From Ianthella basta (Eukaryota; Porifera; Demospongiae; Verongiida; Ianthellidae): a DNA stretch of 64,000 nt. A model generated the notes under the pieces. The model was not told the DNA's origin. It worked only from the letters and a program-made list of their open reading frames with translations, and did no database searches. Position numbers and translations under genes: made by a program. Positions 22,150 through 32,769 of this stretch are shown piece by piece. Location: contig OZ025877.1 of the NCBI GenBank assembly GCA_964019415.1, positions 5,230,242 to 5,294,241 on the forward strand, given 5' to 3'. Each line of letters begins with the position of its first letter. Position 1 is the first letter of the stretch.

Positions 22150-24852
22150 CTTCGGACTTGGCATTTATTGTGCTTGTACACTCATTTGTACTCATTGTGC
22201 CCTCTTCTGCCTCTGTGTTATCCATTTCTAAAGCTTTATCCACAAGTGATTGTATACAATCCCCTAAAAGAGCCTGTTTCTCTTTAATGGCAGTGCAGAA
22301 TACTGCCAACAAGCATCTCCTCAAATGGCTTATAGAATGCCATGATCCAGTGATAGAAATGCTATTCTTCTGAGTGTCTGCTCTTATGTAAACATTGCAA
22401 TCAGATAAATCTGGATCAGTATTCAAAATTTCTCTTCCAGTGCTGCACAGATCACAATCATTCATAGGTGAGGTAAACCTGACAGTATACTCTTCTGTCA
22501 TCTACAGAGTAGAGAGCGAAGATACCATCACTATTCAAAACACTAGCGTTACAGGTCTTATGCTTAAGAAGGTGTCTGCAACATACCAAAAGTGTAAAGT
22601 CCATTGTTCCTTTTCGACTCTCAACCACTTTGGTCAAGTCTAGGAACAGAAGATAAAAACCATGCAGTGACAGAGTAGAACTTGTACCCAGTCCATAGTT
22701 TCATTCTGAGTATTGTTTGGTGGGGGGGGGGGGGGGGGAGGGGAGATAGGGCCTGGCAATATTGGGAGGTCAAAGCCATAGACATACAATAAGTCACATC
22801 CACGTAATATTGTGACACAGTCGAGGCTTAGAAGGTAATCAGGTACAGTTGTAGATCTGCACGGAGGTGTCACCTTGATTTAGTAACAAGTTGTATGCAC
22901 CTTCTTCGGTGGAATGTATGTCTTCGTCAGCTACCTACGGTCCTACAATCTTTTGGTTGACTTCCAGAGTTAACCGTTCATGTTGGGCTATGTACCTTAA
23001 AACAGCCATCAAGCTATACAGCAGATACGTAGGTACATGCCATTAGATGTCCAAATTGCTGACGCCCTCTTGCAAGCAAAATCAAAGAAATTGTCCTCCT
23101 TCACACCAAGCCCGAACAGATCTGACAAATATTCGTTAATTGTTTCCCTACTTAGAGTACCAGCAGCTGTGAAGAGCTCTTTACGTTTTCGTTGTCTGCA
23201 GCCTTCCCATACACAAGACAGCAGCTCTTCACACAAACAGGTGAGCTGATCCCTTGCTGACACCTATGGTATAGTATTTAAAATTTAGCTACGGACTGCC
23301 AATGTTTAAGTCACACAAACAATTTTGCCATCTAGTGCTGCATGAAATCTGACATTTATGGGAGTACAAATTCTGAGCATGAGCTCCAAACAAGGTACAG
23401 AAACTACAGAATACAAGGTAGTAATCTGGTGCTGCACAAAATAGACGTTTACAGGAGTACTAATTCTGAGTATGCACTCCATATCAGGTAAAAAAAAAAC
23501 TACATAATACAAGGCAGTAGAGATGGAGGGATTGCACAAGAAGTGCAGAAACTAGGTAAGGATGTTACACAGTGGAGCATTAGTCATGGACCCTCTGACA
23601 CTACATGCGAGGGTGCAGAAAAGATTGTCAATGCTGTAGAGCAACCCCTGTGTGTAGGGTCTATGGCTACACGCTCTACTGTAAACATCCTATTTGCATT
23701 TTGTCCATCCTGAAATCAACTTACTACCTTGCAGAAATTTGTCAGAACAATCCTTCATAAAATGGTATGGTTCAAAAGAACTTTTTATTCCCCAGCGTAC
23801 CAAACTGATTCACACCTCTTTGCTGTAACACTACTCATGCATTTTACACTAAACAAGTGCACAAAAAGTACTGTAGCAGCTCATCACAAGGTAGTGAAAA
23901 TGGCTTTAATGCAGAGCATGTGGGCTATACACATGAATAATACACTAACCATCACTTGTAGGAGACTTCAGTACTTCCAGTTCCACTATAGACTGCTGAG
24001 ACACACCACAGCGTGACAGTGTGCGCACTTCTATAACAGATTCGTCGTGTCGTTGCCTCCTTAATACTTGCTGAAGGTTAGTTTTAGCTATAGTCTCATT
24101 CATCGTCTCTGGCATAGGCATACGGTACAGTGCACCTGCACACTTGGAGTCAGCCATGGCACTTTCACCTGAGGGCGTGACAGCGGTAACTATGTACACA
24201 AGCACAGACTAGCTATTCCCAAAGATCTCCCCATCAACCTTTCAAAATACATACCAGGATCTTACGGGTCATGGCAGGTACAGTTTTATTCCCCAGCATA
24301 CCAAACTAGATTCACACCTCTTTGTTGTAACACTACTGATATCTATACTGAACAAGTGCACAAAATGTGGAGCATCACAAGGTAGTGAAAGTGGCATTAT
24401 TGTGGAGCACTAGGGCTATACACACGATTTGTGATTAATAATACACTAACCATAACTTGTAGAAGACTTCATTGCTTCCAGTTCCACTAACGATTGCTGA
24501 GATGCACCACAGCGTGTCACAGTGTGCATGTCTATGACAGGTTCGTCCTCTTGTTGTCTCCTTAATACTTGCTGAAGCTCAGTCTTAGCTTTACCTTCAT
24601 TCATCGTCTCTGGCATAGGCATGCGGTACAGTGCACCAGCACACTTGGAGTCAGCCATGGCACCTTCACCTGAGGGCGCAACAGTGGGGCACAAGTAACT
24701 ATGTGCATAAACACAGACTAGCTACGTATTCCCAAAGATCTCCATCAACCTTTCAACATATCATAGAGGGCTACTTGCCTCACATCACAGATTTACCTAT
24801 GCTCACACTAGAGTGTACTACCTTCAGCGACTTTAGTGTTGCTGTCACCCAT
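22150..24852 (-). CDS. MGDSN macro gene 2, 5' part
   Basis: Duplicate of the 5' half of MGDSN gene 1. Exons: 24,852-24,822 (MGDSNTKVAE), 24,669-24,451 (type a), 24,168-23,950 (second type a), 23,256-23,029 (type c, 228 bases, CLCEELLSCVWEGCRQRKRK and YLSDLFGLGVKEDNFFDFAC), 22,494-22,150 (type b). All are phase 1. No macro exon of its own follows; the next phase-compatible exons are those of gene 1 from 20,379 onward. This is either a separate truncated paralogue or the true 5' end of one long gene with an internal start at 20,561. No stop was seen in the joined frame of these exons. Confidence 0.6.
22723..22740. repeat. Poly-G tract
   Basis: A homopolymer run in the intron between type c and type b exons, and the inverted counterpart of the poly-C tract at 19,263. 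Confidence 0.85.
23029..23256 (-). CDS. Type c exon, intact copy
   Basis: Acceptor GTGTCAG and donor GTATCT, 228 bases, phase 1-1. Cysteine-containing helical sequence of unknown family. The homologous exon near 19,500 is disrupted: its first part is retained at about 19,500-19,345, but the remainder appears on the other strand at 18,914 onward. The intact copy shows which orientation is ancestral. Confidence 0.55.
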
Positions 24853-25174
24853 AGCTGATTGCGCTTAGGCTGTGAGGTCAAAGACTCATCAGTTTCTCCG
24901 AACAGAGGCAAGCCACGCCCTTTGTCATGGTAGCAAAATTATATTCCCCCAAATTAGATTCCCCAAATAGAATAAACCAGGATCTTATGGGTCATGGCAG
25001 GTACAGTTATAACCTTGTACCTAAGCCCTTTCCATTAATTGTGAGCCCCCACAAATTATGCGCAGACAGCCTGGGTACGAGGATAGTAGGTACAGTTATG
25101 CGACATTACAATGGAAAAGGAGTGGCAGTTAGATAGATACTGGCGACACTGCACCATTCAATCATCGTAGGTAC

Positions 25175-25470
25175 AACCATTTGAGCTTCGCTTTGAACAT
25201 TGCAGAAGGCCTGCAGTTTCCAGCCACATTGACAGATCATCGAGGCCCTCGATGATGAGAATAGCTAGGTGAAAGCGAAGACGGGTCTGCAAAGATTAGG
25301 GATTTTGGTCAGTCATTGTTACTGCCAGTACACAGACTATATGAGGACATTGGCACCAGGTGCTTTTGTTTTCATGCCTCCAGAGCTTCACTACAACCCT
25401 CAAAGTATTCCTTCTCATGGGAATGCTTATGCTAGAACTTACAACATGCACACTTCCTCTGATCCAGCAC
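25175..25470 (+). pseudogene. Decayed RIP-like kinase fragment, copy 2
   Basis: Homologous to 20,960-21,330 and to the kinase exons, with recognisable KIRDFGQS-like and [14 protein letters not shown] stretches in changing frames. Head-to-head with the MGDSN exon at 24,852. Too short and too broken to be active. Confidence 0.65.
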
Positions 25471-25880
25471 AGCTGAACATAATTGCTTTCTTCTAGGTGC
25501 CACCAATGCGAAATGTATTCACACACTATTGTAAGTTAAACATAGTCACGTCCCCAGACCCTTTCGCTACATGCCATCCATCTTTATAGCTCAAAAGAGA
25601 ATTATGCATACGGTAGCTATGTTTAGGCAATGAAACCCAGCTACCACATTTACTGGTATATAACAGGTTGATAGAAGCTCTATGACATATTTCATGGCAT
25701 GGAACTATCTTTAAATTTGACATGTTATCAGTATGTAAGACTTGTACACTATATACAAATATCATGTACAAAACACATGACAAGGAGGACTAGCTGTATT
25801 CTTTAGGAATAGTCATTTCTTCAAAGTAAACTTAAGTCATTTTCGTGTAAGTTAATAGGCATGCTGAGTGAGTAATATTA

Positions 25881-26058
25881 AATCTTCTTTTGGACAATCA
25901 AGCACACCATGAACACTTGACAATTCAACATTTCGCCCATCACGGGCTTCATCAGGCACAACTTGTGCCTGATGAACCCCGTGATGGGCGAAACGTTTAA
26001 TTGAATTGAATCGAATTGTCAAGTGTTCATGGTGTGCTCGATTGTCCAAAAGAAGAAT
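25881..26058. repeat. Palindrome with hammerhead-like core on both arms
   Basis: Nearly perfect inverted repeat: left arm 25,881-25,961, centre at 25,962, right arm 25,963-26,058 with a ~14-base insertion. Read outward on either strand, each arm carries CTGATGA, a short GC stem around GTGAT (CCC...GGGC) and GAAA. These match the conserved bases of a hammerhead ribozyme core apart from one extra A after CTGATGA. It lies between kinase gene B's last recognised exon and the MGDSN cluster. Confidence 0.7.
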
Positions 26059-26341
26059 TAAAACTGAAGTCATAGAGCTGGAAAAAATAAGATAAATGAA
26101 ACTAATGAATAAGCACAAGAGAAGCTTGTGCAGAGCATGAAGTATCATCATCAATGATGTATCGGCACTCAATAAGTGTATGATAGAAGAGACATAGTAT
26201 CACAGTCAAATGAAATCAATAAACTAGTGACCAGAACAAACCAACAGACTGACAATCATGCATTGTTCTGAAGCCACCATTGTACATAAGTGAACCTGCT
26301 GCACACTAATTGACATGACTGAATGATGATTACTCACATAC

Positions 26342-28104
26342 TTTTATTTCTCCTGTCCATTTCAGCATAGTCCTCCTCTAAAGTCTCAACTACTGAGGAA
26401 ACTGAAGAAACAGCAACTTTAATACTATCCAGGAACTTAGGCACATCTTGTAGTTTCCTCAGTGAGTCCATTATATATCTTGCTTTTGCCTGTACAAAAC
26501 AAAGTAGCCAATTCCAATGCACTAACATCACGTTGTGTGCATGAGTAAGTAAATAAAGGCATTAAGGACAAGGAGTTAGACTAAAGGGTGCAGGTCATGG
26601 TGAAATTTCTTGCATGCTAGTGGTTTACTACTGAAAAAGTGATTATCAGCCAGTGAGATTTAAGATTGCCCAGTGAGATTTTGGCTTGCTAGACCATCCC
26701 ATCCAAATGCCAGGCATTTAGGCAGAGAGAAGGGAAGATCTAGTGGCAATAACAATTACTTCACACCTACTCCATCCATCAGGTTGGCAATCATTCTTGC
26801 TCATTATTACTATCCATTCACCGTGGGAGCTTCAGTTATGCAAGAGTGGGATGGCATGTGCGTTCCCCTGGCCTTCGTGATTGGAGGAGGCTTGAAGCCC
26901 AACTATCCCTCTATGTCCCCATTGCCACTCATGGATCATTTTCTGGTTGAGATCAAGTGGCCAATAATGGAGAGGGTTGCAGTAGGCTTGAAAGGGCTCT
27001 TCTGCAACCTGAAAGAGTGCACAGGCAGTGGAAACCTTATCTCACAACGTCTTTTTCCCAGTTTCAATGTCATTAGTTGCTTCCTGAAGGTTAAACACTG
27101 TTAGATGGCATGTGTGACACAGGCTACTTTCTTCCTCAGTGATGCACAGTTGAGTTGCTGTTGCAAGTGCTTCTCCGACTTGGCGGTCAGCCTAGCAATC
27201 TTCATCAACCTCTACTTCAATTCTAGCAAATATAGAGGTGTTTGTACTGTACCATCTCGCCTGACATTAAGTCTGCCCCAACTATGCAGAGCTACTGCAT
27301 GCAGCGTATTGCTTATCAATTACACATAGGTGTGAGTTTGGTAATGCATAGGGGTGAGCTATTTGTTACTGCTACCAGAGCGTCTCGTAGGTGCATGGGA
27401 TGATCTTGCAAGGGAGACTAAGACTATAGGGTGATGAGTACTAGCTATAAACAAGGCACCACTGGAAGTTTGCTAAAATTATAACCAGATGCTCTAGTCT
27501 TCTTTCAGCCAAACATCAACCCAGTGCACACGTAGTCTAGTATGTTGCTTCCTACCTTTCACTTAGCCATCTAGATGTATACTGTCATGCCATGTGTATA
27601 TCAAACGTACCCCATTCTCCGACTTGAGTGCTGCAATCTCTTTGTCCTTTTCACTCAGTTGTCTTTCTAGTTCCTTCTGCAATGCTTGGTTATATTCCTG
27701 GAAATTGATAGAGTACATAAGTGAAGATATCACTGACCATTACGAGGTTCCATCAGCCCTTCCATTAGTAATGATGCAGGAAATATACAGACAATACCAT
27801 ACATATAGATCTCTGTGCACAACAAGGGCTGCAACTTACTAGATGTGCAAGTTTGGAACCAAAGAATACTCTAAAAGTGTTCTTCCAAATTCATGCTGTG
27901 ACCTAAGTAAACATGTGTCTAAGACTACAGGACGAAGTGCCACATGATACAGGGCAACTCCTTTAGAATAGCAGCACTTACCAACACCTTCTCTTTGTCC
28001 CTTAGTTGCACCATCAGTTGTGATTGTCGATCACGGGATGAAGTGAGCTGCCTTTGCAGCTGTACATTCTCATTCTTGTATTGCTCCACAGTACGAGACT
28101 GCTC
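26342..28104 (-). CDS. Coiled-coil exons 4 to 6 of kinase gene B
   Basis: Exon 4: 28,104-27,982 (123 bases, EQSRTVEQYKNENVQLQRQL). Exon 5: 27,697-27,611 (87 bases, [20 protein letters not shown]). Exon 6: 26,489-26,342 (148 bases, [20 protein letters not shown]), ending in phase 1 at donor GTATGTGAG. All lengths equal those in gene C (54,485-54,363; 54,083-53,997; 52,457-52,310). In C exon 6 is followed by a macro exon in phase 1. In B the next phase-1 acceptors belong to the type a, c and b exons and the macro exon of the MGDSN cluster, so B may continue into them. No stop ends the frame before that donor. Confidence 0.75.
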
Positions 28105-28222
28105 CTAAAAAGACAAGAAATGGTCGTGTGGTTTTACTGTAACTCAGGAGCTTAAGTGAATAACATGCACACTACATGCTAGCAACACTACACTGAAGGC
28201 AGGGAAACAGAATTATCACCCA

Positions 28223-28627
28223 CTAGCAGGGCGCCTGCCTTAGGCGGGCTTCTGCTACGGCGAGTCACACAACAGCGAGTCAGCCCCAGCCAGTTTTGAC
28301 GTATGTGAGCTGGTAGCAACAAAAGCTAGCATCTATAATGACGGCCAAGTTAAATTCAATCGTTGAACGACAGCGAATCAAACCGTCCGACAACTGAAAG
28401 GTATGGGAGCAATAATTAATAAAATGTCAATCAGCTGCAAACGAAGAACCGGAAATTGAAGGATATGTCTTCAAGAACTGCAAGACGGGCAATTTCAACC
28501 AGTGGAGGATACTTCTGGAGCCCCACTTTATAATCCCCGAGAGTTTGGTGGTGCCCTGTGCAGTAGTTTTTGCCCAAATTGCGAACAAACTGACTAACAA
28601 ATGAACAAACTGAATTATATATATAGA
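28223..28627 (-). mobile_element. Non-autonomous Helitron, 405 bp
   Basis: On the minus strand it starts TCTATATATATAATTCAG directly after an A and ends CGCCTAAGGCAGGCG (hairpin), CCCTG, CTAG directly before a T. These are the hallmark TC...hairpin...CTRR ends and A/T target of Helitrons. The homologous intron of gene C near 54,605 lacks it (ATAGAAATGAGTG against GGAA-element-TGGGTG), giving an empty site. No Rep/helicase coding inside. Confidence 0.85.
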
Positions 28628-28676
28628 TTCCTATGCACAGTAGGTACATAAATATATATTATATGTTGGTGAAATG

Positions 28677-29234
28677 ACAACTAAGGGTTGAACAATTAGC
28701 ACATGTCAAGGTCAACTATTTATTGTTTGCAATGAACGAATGTTCAAATAATTTGTTCCAGTGGCAGAGATAATTGAATATGGAGGTCAGTTATGTAGCA
28801 AATGCTGGGAGTTACAAGGAAAAAGTCAGAGGAGTGGAATGGGTGCATTTGACTGGAGGAAAGCACTTTGCAGTCATCACCCCATAATCGTTGAGGGTTG
28901 TGTGGTGTTTCGTTCCAAACAAATAAACTGATTCATGAACAAAATGAAGTATTGTGACATCTGAGGCCATTGTATGACGTTATAGGCTCAGAAAAATATT
29001 CAAATAAATTATTATTATTATTATTCAATATAATATATTTTGACTAAATCAGAGTTATAATTATACATTGCAAAATATTAATAAGTACATTTTGAACTTA
29101 AAGAATAAATAATATAATTAATTACAAAGATACAACTACCCAACCCTATCAGTCAAGATTGCATGCAACAGTCAATCGACCAACAAACAAATATTTGACT
29201 ATTCAGTTATTCGCTTGACCCTTATTGTTAATCT
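28677..29234. repeat. Imperfect long-TIR fold-back element (copy B)
   Basis: Counterpart of 514-920 and 58,626-59,032, with an extra AT-rich insertion of about 150 bases near 29,020-29,180. It marks the left edge of B's homology to A: before 28,677 B follows the gene C intron at 54,650, so 54,650-58,625 of C (including the LTR element) has no equivalent here. Confidence 0.4.
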
Positions 29235-29946
29235 ATCCCAATACATTGAAATTGCTCGCCTGCCAAAGAAACCTCCAGTGAAGCCATTCATCAACTGACG
29301 ATCATCTTTGCAAACACAAGAAAGGTCAACTATAACAAAGGACCACAGTTTGAAGCTTCGGAGTTAGCCAAGTTTGCTAGAGCATTATGACTTTCCATTC
29401 CATTGAAGAATATGGCTACAGTCTAATAAAGTTGCCTGACTCTGATTTGCTTGCTTGCCTAGAGAGAGAGACACTCGGATGAAGCAGAAACATTCTTTTG
29501 ATCTATGCCACAGGGCTCATAGCCTGGATAGCTGGATGTCAGGACAGAAATCTCGTCTGAATTTTCCAGAGCCAGACCAAAAGAATAGTGCTAACAGAGG
29601 TGCTACCAATGACATACCAGGTGATAACCCAAAGTCGGGTTCTCACAAGGAAACGCTAGCAATCAAAATTGCTCCTTCTTCCCCCAATACCACAGTGAAG
29701 AAGATCTACACCTCTAGATGATCCATGTCACCAGCACCTCTCAAGTAAGGTCTGCAGTGTTAACAGAACGGTCTCAGTGTTTGGTGCAATCAAATCTTTG
29801 GCTAGTCCTTTCTGGGAGAACTCCCAGTACTAGTAAAACAGTTTGCAGGTGTAAGATAGGTAAATGCTGAAGAGGTTGGACAAAAAAGGTGTATGTTTGT
29901 ACGTAATAATTCAATACATAGTTGATATTGGTGTTTTGTAACTTAC

Positions 29947-31370
29947 TTCAAGGTCTGCCTCTCTTTCAGTTAGTTTCTCTTTTGTTTCCTCCAATTCAGC
30001 CTACATTTAGAAGAATAGCAGGAAACTGACACATAAACAAGACAGCAGTACACACTTACAGCATAAGCCCCACACAGTGTCACATCAGCTAATGCTGCTA
30101 TCCTAACCATGTGATTTACCATGCAAGAGGATACACTGCATTCGCACAGTTAAATACGTAATTGAGCAACTTTAATACTTCAAACCAAATGCCAGTAACA
30201 ATAGCCCGAATGCGTATTCCAAATATAGAACAATGATGTCATGCAGTTAACGGCCGTGAAGGGTGCCGAGTAAGTACAGTTGTATAGGAAGAAGTCCGTT
30301 TGGTCGCCATGAAAAGCATGAAAAAAACAACACCAAAGGCATAACACGCTACCGAGAGCATGTACATATTACCATAATCATTGAAAATTTCATTGTGTGG
30401 AAATTTTCGTGGTTGCCTCTATCCACGAAAATCATGCCCACAGAAATTTATGTACAAAGAATACAGTAGTAACTAATATAATACGTCTAATAAATAAAGG
30501 CGATACGAAGGTCTGTATCTGAACTCGCGCAGCACTTGTGTTTGTAGGAGCTGTGAAGGATGGCTCTTCTGAGGTACCTACAGCAGAAAGAAGTGAAGGA
30601 CTTCCAGATTCATGCAGCTCACTAGCGTCTGCTATACTACCTTCGTGGCCATCGCAAAAGCGAACATAGAGGTCTGCGCTGCACGGAGTGAGATGGGGAA
30701 GCGCCGGCCTTACCAGCACTACAGTGCCGCCGCTAGCCCTAGGTTTGGACCAAAAATAGGCAAGAAGTCTGCTTGTGTTGAGGCATGGTTGTAGCAACGC
30801 GCTTCTTCTTTTCCAGGGAGCTGAATCATTGGGTCAACGAGACTACAGCGTGTTCAGTCAGGAAGGCCTACGTTGGAGAGTGAGGAAAGATATAGACGAT
30901 CTTCACTTGGCTAATTGTAGTACTCTGTATTCTGCTGTGTTTGACAGTGTACACAGTTACATTTCATGGGGTTTAAATTTCGTGGGTAGCCCAGGCCACG
31001 AAATTTATGCCCCACAAAAATTTGACACAAAAGTTTTGCCCCACAAAAATTTCTACGATTACGGTAAAGTAAAGATGCTGCAAGGTACTGGGCTAGGAAG
31101 GTCTCTAGAGTTCTAGGCACCTAACAAATGTGTCAGAAAACCAGAAAGCAAAACATTACTTAACAGTAGATATATGCACGTAAACAATACATGTGCCTAA
31201 CAACCAGAAAGAAGTTATCTGCATACCTGCAGGTTCCTTTTGTCGTCCTTGAGAGCATGCAAAGCTTTGCCTGACATATGTAGTGCATCTTCCAGTTGCA
31301 ATGAGTGTGCCTCTGCTTGTTCCAGTCTTGTCTCCAGTTGTTCAACTTTCCTCCGGAGCTCAGGATTTTT
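29947..31370 (-). CDS. Coiled-coil exons 2 and 3 of kinase gene B
   Basis: Exon 2 at 31,370-31,227 (48 codons; [19 protein letters not shown]) and exon 3 at 30,000-29,947 (18 codons; [18 protein letters not shown]), both phase 0 with GT-AG junctions. They join the kinase exon (31,908-32,735) upstream and exon 4 (28,104) downstream. The intron between them contains a 697-base TIR element that gene A lacks. Confidence 0.8.
30370..31066. mobile_element. TIR element inserted in intron 2 of kinase gene B
   Basis: The left terminus TACCATAATCATTGAAAATT and the reverse complement of the right terminus (TACCGTAATCGTAGAAATTT) match with several mismatches; TA lies at each end. Genes A and C lack it at the same intron position. 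The inside repeats GCCCCACAAAAATTT-like words and shows no transposase. Confidence 0.65.
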
Positions 31371-31471
31371 CTGAAAATATAACAAAAGTAATGACAACAC
31401 AACATGTGAAAGCCACATGAAATAACTGTACAACAAATATGACATAACAGCCAAGCTTCATATTTAAAATC

Positions 31472-31875
31472 TGCTTATGACAACACCAGGCTGCCAGTCG
31501 AGGTCCACATGCTATTTACAAGAAGTCATCACATTCACAATTCAGTCTGAACCTCAGCAACCCCATCTCTCTTGCAGCGGCTTTTTAAGCAGCTTTTTGA
31601 GCACCACTCCACATCATTCAACTGGAGGAAGAAGTAGTGCTCTTTCTCATGGACATCACTACTACAGCAGGGACTCCAATCAGTCACCACACGTTACGCT
31701 GCGATCAAACCATACCCCAGCTTGCACCTCAGATGTTGAATTGTTACAATTTGTGCAGAATCCAGACACAGCATCAATTCAGACTAGTGTCTATTAAAGA
31801 ATAGCTGCTCTGACCTCAGACTTTATTTGAGCCCCGGCCTCTACTTGAGCTGGCTTCTATACAGACATATACGAT
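31472..31875. mobile_element. Truncated TIR element in kinase intron 1 (copy B)
   Basis: Same position and sequence family as 2,675-3,080, with right terminus CAGACATATACG. Confidence 0.5.
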
Positions 31876-31907
31876 ACAGGCACACACAATCCCAAGCATA
31901 AACTTAC

Positions 31908-32735
31908 CAAAGACATCAACTGGGAGTGGATGGTAGCGACATCAGGCCGCAGCTGGTACTGGTTTTGCAAGCACCAAATGATGAGTGGCTTCATTGGGTG
32001 GCCACTGTCAAGCAAGTCAAGGTCCTTTCTTCGCCGCTCAACTTCTTGAGATGAACCAATATTGGTCATCCGTGCAGGAGGAGGTGTGCATGTGCTGAGT
32101 TCCAGCATCAGCACTCCCATGGAGAAAGAGTCCACTTTGAGGTTGTAGTGAGGCTCTTCCTTTAAGGCCTCTGGAGGCATGAAAACAAATGCACCTGGTG
32201 CCAAGGTCCCCATGTAATCACTGGACCCTGCCAGTAGCACTGACTGACCCAAATCCCCAATCTTTATAGACCCATCTTCGCCTACGAGAATATTCTTATC
32301 ATTGAGGTCACGATGAGCAATCGGTTGTTTCTGCCCATGTAGAAACTTCAGACCTTCTGCAATGCTCAAAGAAATGCTCAAATGGTCCTCCACACATATC
32401 TTGTCCGCACCACGCTTCTTACGCTCTAGATACTCGCGTAGATTCTCCTTCATCGGCTCCATTAGTAGCAATGGCTCCTTGGTCGCGTTGTCCCAGAAGG
32501 CTCCGAGAGAACGTACGATGTTCGGATGGTGCAGTGTCTCCAGTATCTGGCACTCCTTCTCAAAGTTTCGAAGTTGATCTTGGCTATTTGCCAACAGCAC
32601 TGCGTGAATCCGCTTGATCATGACTGGCTTCCCTTCGAGTTCGCCGAGACATACTGTCCCATACGAACCACGACCTTTCTCTTCTTTGATTACTAGCGAA
32701 GGTGGCCTCGGACGGAAAACAGCTGCGGTAGCCAT
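31908..32735 (-). CDS. RIP-like (TKL) protein kinase, first exon, gene B
   Basis: 828 bases, 276 codons, from ATG at 32,735 to donor GTAAGT. It differs from kinase A mainly in the N-lobe (one residue shorter: [40 protein letters not shown]). From VEDHLSISL to the exon end I see no amino-acid difference between A, B and C. All catalytic residues listed for A are present. The upstream flank is shared with A, not with C. Continues into coiled-coil exons 31,370 to 26,342. Confidence 0.9.
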
Positions 32736-32769
32736 CTTCCAGTCACGCGCGCACACCCCTTCATGCATG

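Noticed and set aside
26673..27104. 143-codon plus-strand frame at 26.7 kb
   Set aside because: Lies in an intron of kinase B; the homologous C intron near 52.8 kb does not keep the frame.
29455..29721. 88-codon plus-strand frame ([14 protein letters not shown])
   Set aside because: The homologous stretches at 1,069 and 59,182 are interrupted and diverge in frame; likely a transposon relic.
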